Counted from the stretch's first letter, positions 41,842 through 54,392 are shown. The stretch: 64,000 bases of DNA from Escallonia rubra (GCA_033065855.1 JAVXUO010002398.1:1-64000), one strand, 5' to 3'. Numbers and translations: made by a program. The notes: generated from the sequence alone by a model not told the origin.

Positions 41842-42454
41842 TAGGAGTGAGCATCAAACCGATCTGAATCGCTCAAACCGACCAAATCGAACCAATCCAA
41901 TCCGAACCGTCCAAAGATCTTAATGATTTGATTTCACATTTCTCAAACCGACCTTGGTTCGGTTTGGTTCACAGTTCACATTTTCTAAACCGATTCCAAA
42001 CTGAACCGAACCGACCTATGATATGTTACTCTACTTTTAGTAACATTCATTGACAATTTCACATATAAGGTAGTAAGCAAATCCATACATACAAATCTTG
42101 AAAGTTATAAGAAAAGAAAATAATGAGAACACTTATAACACAAAATTTTCATGACCAATAAATGTTTTATATTTTCTCATTTTTTCTCATACATCAAGGA
42201 GCACTTATATATCGAATCTAACAAGATTATATGCAATTTAGAAAACATATAACTTCAATTTTTAATCACTGTTAGATCCAATAGTATTTTGCAAATGAAC
42301 AACATCTTTAAGTGAGCGCAAACCGATCCAAACCGACTAAACTGAACCGTTTAAACCGATGGTGTTTGGTTTGGTTCGGTTCACAATTTTCCAAACCGAG
42401 GGGTAACGGTTTGGTTTGCGGTTTGACCCCCAAACCGAACTGTGCTCGCCCCTA
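41842..42454. mobile_element. Non-autonomous hAT element, 613 bp
   Basis: The ends are TAGGAGTGAGCATC and (reversed) TAGGGGCGAGCACAGTTCGG. An 8-bp duplication ATC[A/G]CTGA lies at 41834-41841 and 42455-42462, with one mismatch. Subterminal AAACCGA / TCGGTTT motifs are numerous in both orientations. No transposase is present. Confidence 0.85.
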
Positions 42455-42794
42455 ATCGCTGACATGTGAGAAAATGTTCAGAATTTAAGATCATGATCTC
42501 TAACTCTTCCTTCGAGGTAGCCCATGATCCAATCCATGTGGTTAAGTCAGAAGCAGATAAATCGCATACACTTTGACATGGCTCATCATAATATAACAGT
42601 ATATATATCCAATATGTCTCATAAACACGAAGCTATTGAAGTCAACAAAGTCATTTTGATTCACATGATTCTATGTATAATAGATTTATTCAAAGGCAAC
42701 TTCAGCAAAGAAATGTACAGATTCTATAAAAACTCAATACAAAAAGTTGAAACAGTGTTCATATTGTCTAAGATCATCAAAAGCTGGTAAGAAA

Positions 42795-43300
42795 TGAATA
42801 AGATAGAGTAAGTCGAAATGGGTTGATTCATCGTGTCAAAACACTAACTTATAGTCCAACCAATAACTTTCAAATTCAATTTCGACGAAAAAATAGAAGA
42901 ATCTTGACATAACATAGAACTGAAAGTCAAACATAACTCTTTAAGGATTCCAAAATGTCATGACTCATAAAAAAACAATGAGAAATAAAAACAAAAGAGC
43001 AACTCAAAGTGGCTGATTTACAGTGTCAAAACCAAAGAAGTCTGCACTGACCAATAACTATGAAAGTCAATTTCGAACAAAAACCGAAAGTACAAAGTTA
43101 AAAAAGTTAACTTCTCATAAAACATATAGTACAAATTAAAAAAGACTCTTCAAGGATTTCCGGATATTCAAGATCATCAAAAACCAATTAAAAACAAAGA
43201 AGATACAGCAAATCGAAGTTGACTGACTCGAATTGCCAGAAACATACCCCTAAAAATGCTCAAATTTATTTTTGAATATTAATCAGTTGGATATCGAAAA
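42795..43300. repeat. Three diverged tandem units of about 200 bp
   Basis: Blocks of the kind GTCAAAACACTAACT...CCAATAACTTTCAA...TTTCGACGAAAAA recur near 42834, 43025 and 43215. The third is the weakest. Confidence 0.5.
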
Positions 43301-44109
43301 AAAACTCAAAAGTACAAAGTTGTAAAAAAATGTTTGGGGTTTTCAAAGAGCATAAGAACATTGAACTAGGAGAAAGAATGAAGATGATATGTAGTCTTGA
43401 AGTTACTGCAAAAATTAGCAACAAAAAGATTAAGCTTAGAATGGACAAGCCCGTGGGAAAGAAAGAAATAAGTCATCTCCTAGATTATTTTTTTTATCAT
43501 TCTATCATATCAATTTCAATAATCAAAAAGCTCAAAGAAATGTAATCGATTTATCTCAATGATCAAGAATGTAATTATGGTTTTAGATCACCAATCAATC
43601 CCTTTTAAATAATAAATTAATTGATGAAGGGATCGATATGGGCTAAATGCGTTAAAAACCCTTTATCTTAAAGTAGCAAATTTACTTAGATCGTGTTGTA
43701 TATGGTGAATAAATTACGAGTACTTCAAAACCAAAAACACTACAAGGAAAAACTCTTTTAGCGACAGACTTTTAGCGACGGAAGTAGTTCCATCGCTAAA
43801 AGGTGATTTCAGTGACGGAATTTCCGTGGATAAAAACGTTGTCCAAAAAAATATTTTACCGACGGATTATTCCGTCGGTAAAAAATTGCCGACGGGCTTT
43901 TAACGACGGTATAAACCGTTGCTAAATATGTTTAGGGAATTTTATAATTTTTGATGATTTTTTAAAAACTTTTAAGCAACGGAATAATACCGTCGCTAAA
44001 AATATCCGTCTTTTAAAATGTTTTTACCAACGGACCTTTAGCGACGGGATGATTCCGTCGCTAAAAGTTCTTTAATACACTCAGATTTTTCACTCTCTCT
44101 CCCCGTTTC

Positions 44110-44550
44110 TCTCTATGTCCCTCGTTTCTCTCTTTGTCACCGTTTCTCTCTCTGTCGGCGTTCTCACCTTCGGCGATCCCCCCTCACGGCGACCCACCTC
44201 CGCAACATTCCTCCTTACCACCATGCCGGCGAAAGGCCCCCGCCTCCGTCTCTCCCCACCAGCCCCCCACGCCGGCGACAGGCCCCCGCCCCCATACCGC
44301 CCTTCCCTCTCCCCTCACATCTGCCATACCCATAGCCACCTCGTCGCCCCGCAGCTACCCCACTACTGCCACAACCACCTCACACTCGCACCACCATGGC
44401 CACAGTTCCTCCCCTTCCGCCGCACCACCACCCTCTGCCGCCTTTCGCGCGCCACTGCCGCTGCCGCTGCCTTCCGTGCGCCACTGTCGTCGTCCGCCTC
44501 GCACCACCACTGCCTGAACTCACTTTTTTTCTCGGTTAGAAATTATTAAT
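44110..44550 (+). other. CT/CG-rich leader of the CACTA gene
   Basis: TCTCTC- and CCGCC-rich sequence with two overlapping Pro/Ser/His-rich frames. Neither shows a domain. Probably an untranslated leader or first exon. Confidence 0.35.
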
Positions 44551-44789
44551 TATCATATTGAATCTGTTCAAATATGCTAGAAATTAATCTATTGTTATAA
44601 TGTAATTGTATGCTAGAAATTATTTATCGCATTGAATCTATTGTTATAATGTAATTGTATTTAATCTGTTGTAATGTAATTGTATTTGATTTGTTATAAA
44701 GTAATTGAATTTAATTTGTTGTAATGTAATTAAATTTAATTTTTTGTAATGTATTGTATTGTATTTAATTTGTTGTAATGTAATTGTAA

Positions 44790-45430
44790 CGATTAAACCC
44801 TAATTATCCCTAATTTGTTCTCAAGTAACCCTAATTGAACCAAATTAACCCTAATCAAACCGTAATTATCCCTAATCTAACCAATTAACAGTAATTAATC
44901 CCCCGTAACCCTAATTGAACAAATTAACCCCAATTAAACCTGATTAACCCTAACTGAATCAATTAATTATAATGAACCCCGATTCAACCTAATTGAACCA
45001 ATTAGCCCTAATTAATCCCGATTTACCCTAATTGAACCAATAAACCCTAATTAGCCCTGATTAATCCTAATTGAAGCAATTAATCGTAATTAGCTCCGAT
45101 TAAACCTATTTGAACCAGTTAACCTTAAACCCTAAACCTTAATTAAAGCATAATTAGCCTGGATAAACCCTAACTATCCTTAATTTGTTCCCAATTAACC
45201 CTAATCAAACCGTAATTATCCCTAATCTAACCAATTAACAGTAATTAACCCCGATTAACCCCGCGTAACCCTAATTGAATGAATTAACCCTAATTAAACC
45301 TGATTAACCCTAACTGAATCAATCAATTGTAATGAACCCTGATTCAACCTAATTGAACCAATTAGCCCTAATTAATCCTGATTTACCCTAATTGAACCAA
45401 TAAACCCTAATTAGCCCTGATTAATCCGAG
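44790..45430. repeat. Degenerate telomere-like AACCCTAATT array with a 350-bp internal duplication
   Basis: Dozens of variants of AACCCTAATTGAACC and TAATTATCCCTAA occur. The block AACCGTAATTATCCCTAATC occurs at about 44859 and 45209, so a segment of about 350 bp has been duplicated. Canonical plant telomere repeats (CCCTAAA) are not in register, so this is only telomere-like. Confidence 0.7.
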
Positions 45431-45456
45431 CTGGACGCCGAGCTGTTTCCTTCCCG

Positions 45457-46592
45457 GTGGGTCCCACCTCGTCATTGCTCACTGATGACGAGGCACAGAG
45501 TGATCACGTACATCAGATGGGGCCCCAGCTCCAGCCGCAGCCGTCGCCCCAGCCCCAGCCGTCGACTTCGCCATCGCCGTTGCCCCAGCCATCGCCCCAG
45601 CCCAACGCAGATTCATCCCACACACGCGTTGATTCTCCTTCTTCCTTGGTTCTACCTCAGGTATAGTTGATAACGGTATTTAGTACATTTTCGCTAATTT
45701 ATATTTGAACTGTATTAATGTCTGTATTTTGTAGGATCTCGACAAGGTCGTGGCCCGACACGCGGGGTGCGCATTGACCCCCAGCGTAAACAGAGAGTTA
45801 CGTTCACCCAGGAGGGCCTGTAAGTAAAAAAAAATCACATCATGCCTTATTTTGTACATTTGGGATGTTAATTTATATTTGAACTGTATTAATTAATTTA
45901 TTTACTTCTTTGGCAGGATCCTGGAGAATCTGGCGAGGACGAAGATCGGCGTTCTTGTAAAGGGTCGATTCACCGAGCCACGCCTGTACTGCAAGGACTG
46001 GGATGCCGTTACGAGGGAGTCCCTATGGGAGGAGTGGCTGGTACGTTGAAGTATTTTTTTCCTGCGATAGTATTTGTTTAATTAGAGTTTGTTTTCTATA
46101 TTAATTTGTGTTATTGAATGCCTTGCAGGAGGGGTTCACGTTTGACTCGGCTGATCAGCAGGCACCGGGGCGGCATTCCTTCTTTTCTTACATCGCCAAG
46201 AATGACTGCCGATGGCTCCACGACGCACGGGACCAGGCGAAGAAGATGCTGCCCGATAGTGCCCCGATGACGGAGATGAAGACATATCCCCCACATTGGA
46301 TATCTCCGACTGTATGGGTGGAGATGATAGATCGGTGGGCTACGGATCCAGGCTGGGACGCCAAGAGTAAGAGCGGGACCGAGAATAGACAGAACAGAGA
46401 TCCGACTCACATGGGGGGGTCGGTGCCACACGACATCATCTGACACATGAATGCGGTCCAGAACCCGGATCTAGAGGAGGATGAGGTCATAGCTCTGACG
46501 TATAATCAGACGCACGTGCGGAAGAAGGACAAGGACGAGGCGCGTCGGGCCGGGCCGGAGACTACGTTTCGGATATTGCCCGGTGGATCGAT
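45457..46592 (+). pseudogene. CACTA-associated protein with plant transposase (Ptta/En/Spm, Transposase_24-like) domain
   Basis: Inferred exons are about 45457-45660 (Pro/Gln-rich), 45735-45819, 45917-46040 and 46129-46592, with matching GT/AG borders. They encode SRQGRGPTRGVRIDPQRKQR, LARTKIGVLVKGRFTEPRLY, WDAVTRESLWEEWL and EGFTFDSADQQAPGRHSFFS. Then come WISPTVWVEMIDRWATDPGW and KSGTENRQNRDPTHMGGSVP, the family's 'K..NR..........GG' block. A TGA at 46441-46443 interrupts, after which the frame continues (EEDEVIALTYNQTHVRKKDK). The family is the second protein of En/Spm-type elements; its biochemical role is not settled. The TGA makes this copy a probable pseudogene. Confidence 0.75.
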
Positions 46593-46605
46593 GTAAGTCG
46601 ATGTG

Positions 46606-47119
46606 TTTAATTAATGGTACTAGATGAATGGTACTAGACCTGACATAAAACATGATGTAAATAGACTTAGTAAATACATGTACAATCCTGGTAAAGATCA
46701 TTGGACTACTATATGTAAAGTGATTAAATACCTCAAAGGCACTAGGGACTATTCTATGCTTTCGCTGTAGTATTAGAAGGATATTATGATGCTAACATGA
46801 TCTCTGATGCAGATGGGAAAAAATTCATGAGTAGGTATACTTTTACTCTTGGAAGAGGAACAATCCCTTGAAATCGTCCATGTAGACTTGTACAACTCGG
46901 TAAATAATGGAGTCTGAGCTCATCACCTTAGAGAAGGCAGGTAGTGAAGCAGAGTAGCTTAAGAACCTACTTACAAACATCCATCTATGGATACAACCAA
47001 TTCCATCTGTGTCAATGTTCTGTGATAGCTGGGTTGTGATAGCCCGCGCTAAGAACAAAGCCTGTAACGGCAAACGTAGGCATATTCACCTAAGACATAA
47101 CATTGTGCACTAGCTGTTG
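46606..47119 (+). pseudogene. Ty1/copia RT/RNase H fragment, first piece
   Basis: Decayed but recognisable: MNGTRPDIKHDVNRLSKYMY and WTTICKVIKYLKGTRDY. Next come EGYYDANMISDADGKKFMSR, then MESELITLEKAGSEAE, and finally RRHIHLRHNIVHQLL. Several stops and frame changes interrupt it. The reading breaks at HNIVHQLL, where an LTR begins, and resumes at 52978. Confidence 0.8.
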
Positions 47120-48542
47120 GGCCTGTGAACTAGGTTTGTGACCGGCCGCAGGCCTATTGGACACTCACCAAGGGCACTGTCAGGCCTTACTCACTTAAAA
47201 CCAATACAACTGCAGCATAAACTGAATCTATATAACTCCTAACTAGGAACTTCATTTCTGGTCTTAATATAAAGCCGCCATACATCAACGACTATGAAAT
47301 AGTCTCTACATTCATTGAATCCATAACCTACTCCTTACAGTTTCCAAGCCCTCGATCGTTGCCATCAACTTGCTCTTAAACCTGAAAAGTTGAGTAAGAA
47401 ATGAGCTTTCACGTGCTCAGTAGGTAACCAATGATTCAACTAGCTAGACCGTGGCATGCCAAAATAGTAACTCAGTTTACAATTTAGCAACTTTACGAGA
47501 TAAAATCAGGGAGTAAATAATCATTTATAAGAAATCATTATGTGAAGCTTAATAGAGTAAATGGAACAAATATGAGACATAAAAATCCTTTAGCACAAAA
47601 CTGTCATCACAAGCCACTTCCATCCCAACACCAGCTCAAACGATATGCTGTGATTAACGTACGTAACCCCACATTTCATATCCATAATAACGTCAATTCC
47701 AAAACATCTCACTTGCACCTAGAGTTGTCAAACGGGTTGGGCCGGCTTGATTCAGCCCTAAAATGGCTCAGGCTGGCCCGGCCCTATATGTGAATAGTGG
47801 CGACCCTAACCCATAGGCCCAGGCCTACCTTTTCCTCCAAAAAAATCCAACCCTAATCGACCCTAAAAAGGCCCAAGTCAGACCCTAAAAAACGAGCTGG
47901 CCCGAAACAGACCATTTTTTAGGGCTGGCCCGGTTCTAGCCTGGCCCCACGATTTTTTTAATTTTCAGATTTCCCCCATATTCCCCCCAATGACTAGATT
48001 CCCTCCTTTTTTGTAAAATTCCACTTTTACCTCCCTAACAGCTATATAACGGCTAGTTTGGGAGGTATTTTCGTCCAACAAGTTTCTAACAACTCTTTTA
48101 TGCATTTTTACACTTTTGCCCTCCCCAACAATTATAAACGGCTAGTTTTAAAGGGCATCTTGGTCTTTTGTGGACTTTAAAAAATTTATAAATTCACACC
48201 ATTTCTTTCATATTTTTCACACCAATCTTCTCACTCTCTTATTTTAAAATTCTACATTTCTACAAGCTTTGCTACAATTGTTATTTGTTACTAAGTACTA
48301 ACCCTCTCCAATTTTCAATTACAAGTATTAGTTAATTATTTACTACTCTTATTCCTTTACATTTAGTTACTCTTACTAAATTCTACAAGCTTTGCTACCA
48401 TTGTTATTTTGTTACTAAGTACTAACTCTCTCCAATTTTCAATTACAATTATTATTTAATTATTTATTGTTCTAATTCTTTTGTATTTAGTTACTCTTAC
48501 TAGTATTATTTTTCATTCTTGTAAAAACAATTAGCGTCAAAT

Positions 48543-50720
48543 ATGTCTCGATTTTTTAAATCACGTAGCAAACGTGTATCATCATCACAAGCACCACCAC
48601 CACCACTGCCACCACAAGCACCAATCCAAGCACCACCACAACCATTCAATTTTCAAGATCCACCACGAATGAGTATAAATACCCAACCCAATCAGGAGTT
48701 CAACCAAAATATTCCAGATTTTGAATATACGCCTCACAAGATACCATGTATTATAGTCAAGGACCTAGCTCGGTTGGCAAAGCTACTACTCCGGGGCATA
48801 ATTTTAACCCGATGAGCAGTCATCATGGTGAAGGACCGAGCAATCCTGCCGGCAGTCTGCCAGAAGTCCAAAAGACAAAAAACAAATTAATAATAAGTCG
48901 GGTGCTGGAATCATTTTGATGATATTATGGTTGACGGCGTCCGAAAAGCTCAATGTAAGTACTATGGTAAATTATTTTCGTGTGGCAGTGGTAATGGACA
49001 TCTTAATAGGCATTATCCTCTGTGTGCACCAACGCAGTTATCTTTTGACGGTAAGTTATTTATTTATAATTAGCGAGAACAAAGAGACAATCTTGCTGAA
49101 TTTGTTATTCACGATGAACAACCTTTTAGTTTTGTCGATAATCCTAAGCACTTTAGATATATGAACACATACGTGCAACCTTTGTATAAAAAAGTTCATA
49201 GAAATACAACTAGATCTAATGCACTTAGACAGTATAATGCTGCTAAAACACGCTTGATTAATTATTTTGATAATTTTAATGGTAGAGTTAGTGTTACTTC
49301 TGATGTTTGGAAATCTTCTTTTACTTTTGTTAGTTATGCTTGTGTGATGGCCTATTGGATTGATTCTGATTGGACCATGAACAAGAGAATCATCACTTTT
49401 GAACTCTAATATTGCTAAAATTATAATTAATGCATGTACCACTTTTAAAATAAAGAAAAGATTATGAGTATTAGTTTTGATAATGCTTTTAACAATAAAG
49501 TTGTTATTTCAGCCTTGAAGGAAAGCATTCAACCTGTACTTGCTGGTGAATTATTTCATGTTCCATGTATTTGTCATATAATAATTAATTTAACTGTTCA
49601 AGATTGTTTAGCTACTGCAGGAAATATTCTTCTCAAAAAGAGGGGTATGGCAGCGTATATTAATAATTCTGGTTCGAGAACACAACAATTTAAAACTTTG
49701 TGTGTTCATTATAATTTGCCTCGTATGAGACCACTTACAGATGTCATTTATAGGTGGAACTCTACATATCATATGCTTTTACATGTTTTGGTATACAAAG
49801 AAGTGTATACACATTTCCTACTAACCACATTCCCACAAGGCTTGCCAACTCACGCGGAATGGCAGATGGTTGCATATCTATCCGAATTTTTTGAGATATT
49901 TTACACGCCTACCAATTTTTTATCTGGTGCGTACTATCCCACCTCCCCTAATGCTGTAGTAGAAATTTTGAAAATAGTTCCAATGTTAACGAAATGGAGA
50001 TATGTAGGACCTTTTTAGGAAATAGTCGAACATATAAATATTAAGTTTAATAAATATTAGGAGGATTGCCTATTATTTTTTTTGTAGCCACTTGTTTGGA
50101 TCGTAGGTTAAAGTTGCATGGTGCGAAAGTCTCGATAGTAGAAATACCAAGACAATGTGCTACGCAAATCAGGACACAACCAACCTTACAACGAAAGTGA
50201 GCGCGACATTTGAGTCTATGTACAACCTATATCAAAATTTTGCTGACGTGCGTGGATGAGCTCCATCGTTGAGCGTTGAAGTATATTATGGGTCATATCT
50301 TACCGGCTTTGAACATCTAGTGGCAAGACAACTACCAGTGGAAGGTGCTTCTAGTTCTGCAGGTTCGTCTACTTTTTCCTCTTTTAATGAAATTGGTTTA
50401 TATGCAAATTCTAATCATTATTCTTCTTTACCAATAGAAGAGCATATGAACTTTAATTTGTTAACTTTTTGGAAAGAAAATGAAAAAATGTACAAAATTT
50501 TATCCCAAATTGCCCGAGATGTACTACCGGTGCAAGTCTCCATCAATGCTGCAGAGTCGGCATTTTCAGCGAGTGGGAGGGTGTTGGATAACATGAGGAG
50601 TCGTCTTAATCCTGAATCACTCGAGTTATGTGTATGTTAGATGGATTATCTTGATGCGAAATATCGCGAGCAAGATAAACCGATTGATGATAAGAAAAAT
50701 AGCGATTCGAACGTCGAAAC
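48543..50720 (+). pseudogene. hAT transposase (RICESLEEPER-like), broken
   Basis: The first frame, MSRFFKSRSKRVSSSQAPPP, is a Ser/Pro-rich N-terminus. A BED zinc-finger region at about 48930-49035 reads GVRKAQCKYYGKLFSCGSGN, GHLNRHYPLC; the second Cys of the finger appears as Tyr (TAT). The catalytic region follows in pieces: HDEQPFSFVDNPKHFRYMNT, TSDVWKSSFTFVSYACVMAY, MSISFDNAFNNKVVISALKE, HVPCICHIIINLTVQDCLA and PLTDVIYRWNSTYHML. The C-terminal dimerisation block (AAESAFSASGRVLDNMRSRL, ESLELCVC) ends near 50640. At least three stops or frame changes interrupt it, near 48815, 49409 and 50018. The protein would cut and paste DNA in the nucleus if intact. Confidence 0.85.
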
Positions 50721-50865
50721 ACTTCTAGATTAGGTAATTTCATTTTCTTTTCCTCTCTTAAGTTTTTAGTATACAATTCTTTTCAAACAAATTAAGTGTG
50801 TCTAAAGTAAACAATGCACTTGAGAAAAATAGATATTTTTCCTCACTTTTTTTGAAAAATGAATC

Positions 50866-50867
<2 letters not shown>

Positions 50868-50896
<29 letters not shown>
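50868..50896. repeat. (TA)n(CA)n microsatellite
   Basis: About seven TA and nine CA dinucleotides inside the hAT element. Confidence 0.85.
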
Positions 50897-50899
<3 letters not shown>

Positions 50900-52239
50900 G
50901 AGGGCCTTTCAAAAATTTTATTTCGTGTGTTAAAAACTCAGGCCCAGCCTTGGCCCGGCCCTAAAGTTAGGACATAGGGCTTGGGCCTGGACAGGGCCTC
51001 AATACCCTAACTTTGGGCCCTGTCCAGTTTACACGGCCCTAAGCCCGATTGGCTCGGGCTTCCCCTTTGGCCCGCTGGGCCCGGGCCGTGTCGGCCTAAG
51101 CCCAGCCCATTGACACATCTACTTCGCCAAGCATTTCAAATCTGAATTCCATTACAATTTCTAAAAAAATCATTTACATGTTAACCCGATTTTTAACGAG
51201 AAATAGTCTCGCTCCAGACTTTTGACAAAATTTTGTCATGCAAGGTAAAACAATAAGCATACCTAAAAAAGTTCAATGTCCATAAAAAGTGCTTTTCAAA
51301 AATAGATAAAACATACACTTTATAAAAATTCCAGTTGAATTAACATGTATAAAAATTCTAGTTGAATTAACATGTCACTTACACAAATTGCTAATCGAAT
51401 TCAGAAGTTTTCCTTTTAATCTGACCCCCAGTCTCCTTGTATTGAATTTGAGCAGATGAATTGGTGACATATTAAATCCTGTAGCGTATGATTTACTTAT
51501 AGCACAAGAAAATATCTCAATTTCTACCCTTCCCATTTATTAGTTCGTAACTTCTTACTACAGCTAATCTGTTCAATTAGAATTAACCTAGCCCTTGAAA
51601 TGCACCAATGGCGCCATCTCTCTTTCGTTAAAAGCAATACTAACACTATTTTTCTCAGTTTCTAAGATCTTCGACGCTCAAATATGCATGTCCGCTACAT
51701 TCACCACTGGGTATGAAAATTACTAAAGCACCCCTGACTTATGTGAATTCCTAAAATATCTCCTGATGGCCATTGCACCAACAAATCCCAAAAACAATTC
51801 AAAACTTCTTTGTAAGCAAGCTAAACTGGTTTTTCAGGTTGAAAAGTCCTCCAGTAATTCTGTGCTAAAAAATCCTTATCTGATTTTTAAATGGGATAAT
51901 TCACACCAAAATGCCAAGAAACTTTAGACACTAAAGTGTCTCAGTAACATAAGGTCCTCCTACAATTTTCAGAAAAAATTAATTTGATGTATTTAATAAA
52001 TTGAAAACCCCTTTTACAGATAAAGTTATTTGGCATCCTTTAGGGACACGGAAAAATTCCAAACATTTTCACAGTGTACGTCTCGTGAAAATAACAAGTT
52101 CTTTTTTGCACTTGGCCAAAATTTTAGTAGAATCATTTCTAAAACTTAAAGTCCAGGGCAGCTCAAAACCTAACCATCTACAGCGACAATAACAATTACT
52201 ATTCTTATTTACGTAGATTACCAACACGCACTACAACAC

Positions 52240-52560
52240 CACGAAACACACACACACACACACACTTTGTTCTACTTCCATTTATGCCGAACACACAGAC
52301 ACACACATGATTCCTACACACTGCTCATTGCTACACACACTAAAACACATGTTCACACACTAATACACCTAAAAGACACACATGCACGCACCTATAATTC
52401 TTAACGCACAAACGAACTACTAACACCGACACACACTGTCACCACATAACACACACACTTCACACTTCACACTTCACACACACCACCCACAGCACACACT
52501 AAAGCACACAGACACCCTTCACCAATTACACACACGCAGATGCGAGCGCTAAAATTAGAC
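52240..52560. repeat. CA-rich low-complexity block in the LTR
   Basis: ACACAC and CACTTCACA runs; the same kind of block is at 57190-57700 in the solo LTR, which supports their relationship. Confidence 0.7.
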
Positions 52561-52977
52561 TAAAGGATTCAAGATTTCTTCCACTCTCTCTCCCCTCTCC
52601 CCTGCTTTTTGCTGAGCTTTCTTCTCAGAATTTCCTTCTTTTTTTTTTCTTTCATCCTTTAGTTCCTAATTTATTATTGTATTGGCTATCAATAGATTAG
52701 TCACCATCCAAAAAGTAGGTCGCAAATGTTTCTTCAACATTATCTTACACTTTTACACATGTATGCCAATAATCTAACCTACTCTCCATAATTACTACCC
52801 AAAACTTCACATTATCACAAGCTGGCCTCAAAACTTTTCATGGTTACATTTCGGTCCCAAGAGAATTTGAACCTTTCAAACTACCAATTCTCGATTATCG
52901 CTAAAAAATTATTGTCATTTTATTTCCTTGACCAACAGATAATTATTTTAGACACCTCTAAAAAGTATGGGGTTACA

Positions 52978-53110
52978 TGAATGATGAAAGTGTATCCTTG
53001 GATTTTGTCAAGTTAGAGTTGAACTTGGCCACTTGGCCGATACTCTGTCAAAATCACTAAGCACGAAGATAGTGAGAAATACATCGAGGTGAATGGGACT
53101 TGTGGCGTGT
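52978..53110 (+). pseudogene. Ty1/copia RNase H end, second piece
   Basis: MNDESVSLDFVKLELNLA and ADTLSKSLSTKIVRNTSR continue the copia reading that broke at 47119. Stops and a frame change are present. Together the two pieces form one copia 3' region with an LTR block in between. Confidence 0.7.
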
Positions 53111-54392
53111 TGTGTCGAAAAAATTCTCGGAAGGATTTTAGGAGTCGCCATCTTATTTAATTAAAGGAAAATAAAAAACCTATAAATAACTCAAAGGTGT
53201 CCTAAAAGGACGACTGATCTATCAAAACCAATAGATGAGTTCGGAGACTAAGTTAGGCAACGGGAAGATGTTATGCACTCGCTGCGCCCTTTTGGTCTCT
53301 ACTTCGTTTTTAATAATTTGTTGCCTTAAAACACATAGCAAGAAAAAATATGATAAGACTAACCCTAAGTCAATTTTTATGTTTTTTGATTAAACTCGAC
53401 ATCGGGGGTCGAATTGCTTACGTACCCGGTCAGACTAATTGGAATCAATATTGTTGTAGTTCATCTCTAATCCTATGGGAAGTAGTCTACAATACGGATC
53501 TTAGACTTAGACCAACAAATGTAAAGACTATTTTTTTTATGTTTTTGAATAGAAATATGACTAGGGAAATGGGAGACAATCTATATGATTTCTAGGCTTG
53601 AAAACTAATAAAATTACCTCTAGAAGTAGCTTGCCTTGAAGACTCGAGGCTGCTCTCCGAATGATTCGTGATGCAAGGAATACAAGAGACTTTTTTAAAT
53701 GAATTTGCATGGCTTGAACTCTTGAGAGAGCAAGAATATCACTTCACAGAGAAATTATACGCAAGCTTTAAATAGAATAAGCTTATGGACCTCACTAGAG
53801 ATCGACCTTTGAAAATGAAGGCTAAGACCCCTTTTTATAGTGTTCAAAGTCGTAGAATCTGATAAGATTGGCTATATGCCAATCTTTATGGCTGGAGATA
53901 AACTAGAATAAGTGTTAAAATCGCAGATTGACAAAAGTTAACTAACCGATCGGTGAGTCAAAAAGCGGTCGGTTTATCCCTGAATTTTTATATATTTTAT
54001 TAAGAATTTTGGGGCATTATCATGTCCCAAAATAGGTAATTGTCTTAATCAACTGTCAGGAATAATACCAGATTCGGGAAACACTTCACATGTTCACACC
54101 AATCACTTTGCCTTTCAAATTGATCCTCAAGTCTCCAAGTCAAACTTACCTTCTTGACTCTAACCTAACTTGGGTTAACCCTAACTAACTAAGCTGGTTA
54201 GATAATTGACCGGACCTAATTAATTTGGGTTAACTAACTGTACTTGATTGACTAGGCTGAATTAAGTAAATAAGGCCTATTACTTAGTATCAGGTTTACT
54301 CCCAATATGAAATAATAAACTTTACTTACCAATGAAGCCCAACATTAATTAATAAAAAGATAAAATAAAACTACAAAAATAGGGTGTCTACA
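53111..54392 (-). repeat. LTR (3' LTR of a minus-strand element), about 1.28 kb
   Basis: Plus-strand ends are TGTGTCGAAAAAATT and TAGGGTGTCTACA. The GGAGTCGCCATC phrase near its left end is common in plant gypsy LTRs. Next to it, reading minus, is a purine tract CTCACCGAGGGGCT (54394-54407), so the internal part lies to the right. Confidence 0.6.

Larger units (their letters stand above)
43738..46605 (+). mobile_element. CACTA (En/Spm-type) transposon, left part
   Basis: The end CACTACAAGGAAAAACTC is the CACTA hallmark. It is followed by subterminal arrays (43755-44070) of TTTTAGCGACGG and CCGTCGCTAAA in both orientations. The gene at 45457-46592 encodes a plant CACTA-associated domain in the same direction. 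The right terminus is not found: the sequence passes into a copia fragment near 46606, and the rest of the element is either deleted or outside. Confidence 0.75.
47720..51121 (+). mobile_element. hAT transposon with decayed transposase, 3402 bp
   Basis: The ends are TAGAGTTGTCAAACGGG and (reversed) TAGATGTGTCAATGGGC. GGCCCGG/CCGGGCC-type subterminal repeats dominate the first and last 250 bp. Possible 8-bp targets CTTGCACC and CTTCGCCA are not identical. The coding strand is plus, and the length is right for an autonomous hAT element. Confidence 0.8.
47120..52977 (-). repeat. Long LTR-like block inserted in copia RNase H, itself split by a hAT element
   Basis: The first bases (GGCCTGTGAACTAGGTTTGTG, then CTGTCAGGCCTTAC) resemble the start of the solo LTR at 55723. 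The CA-rich middle (52240-52560) and the GGGGTTACA end match the same family. Without the hAT insertion it is about 2.45 kb. No clean target duplication is visible, so the copy is older or truncated. Confidence 0.6.

Noticed and set aside
44115-44549. Two Pro/Ser/His-rich frames of about 130-145 codons
   Set aside because: Low-complexity CCG/TCT sequence is open in several frames at once; listed only as a possible leader of the CACTA gene.
44790-45430. True interstitial telomere (CCCTAAA)n
   Set aside because: The repeats are AACCCTAATT-type with irregular spacing, not seven-base telomere units in register.
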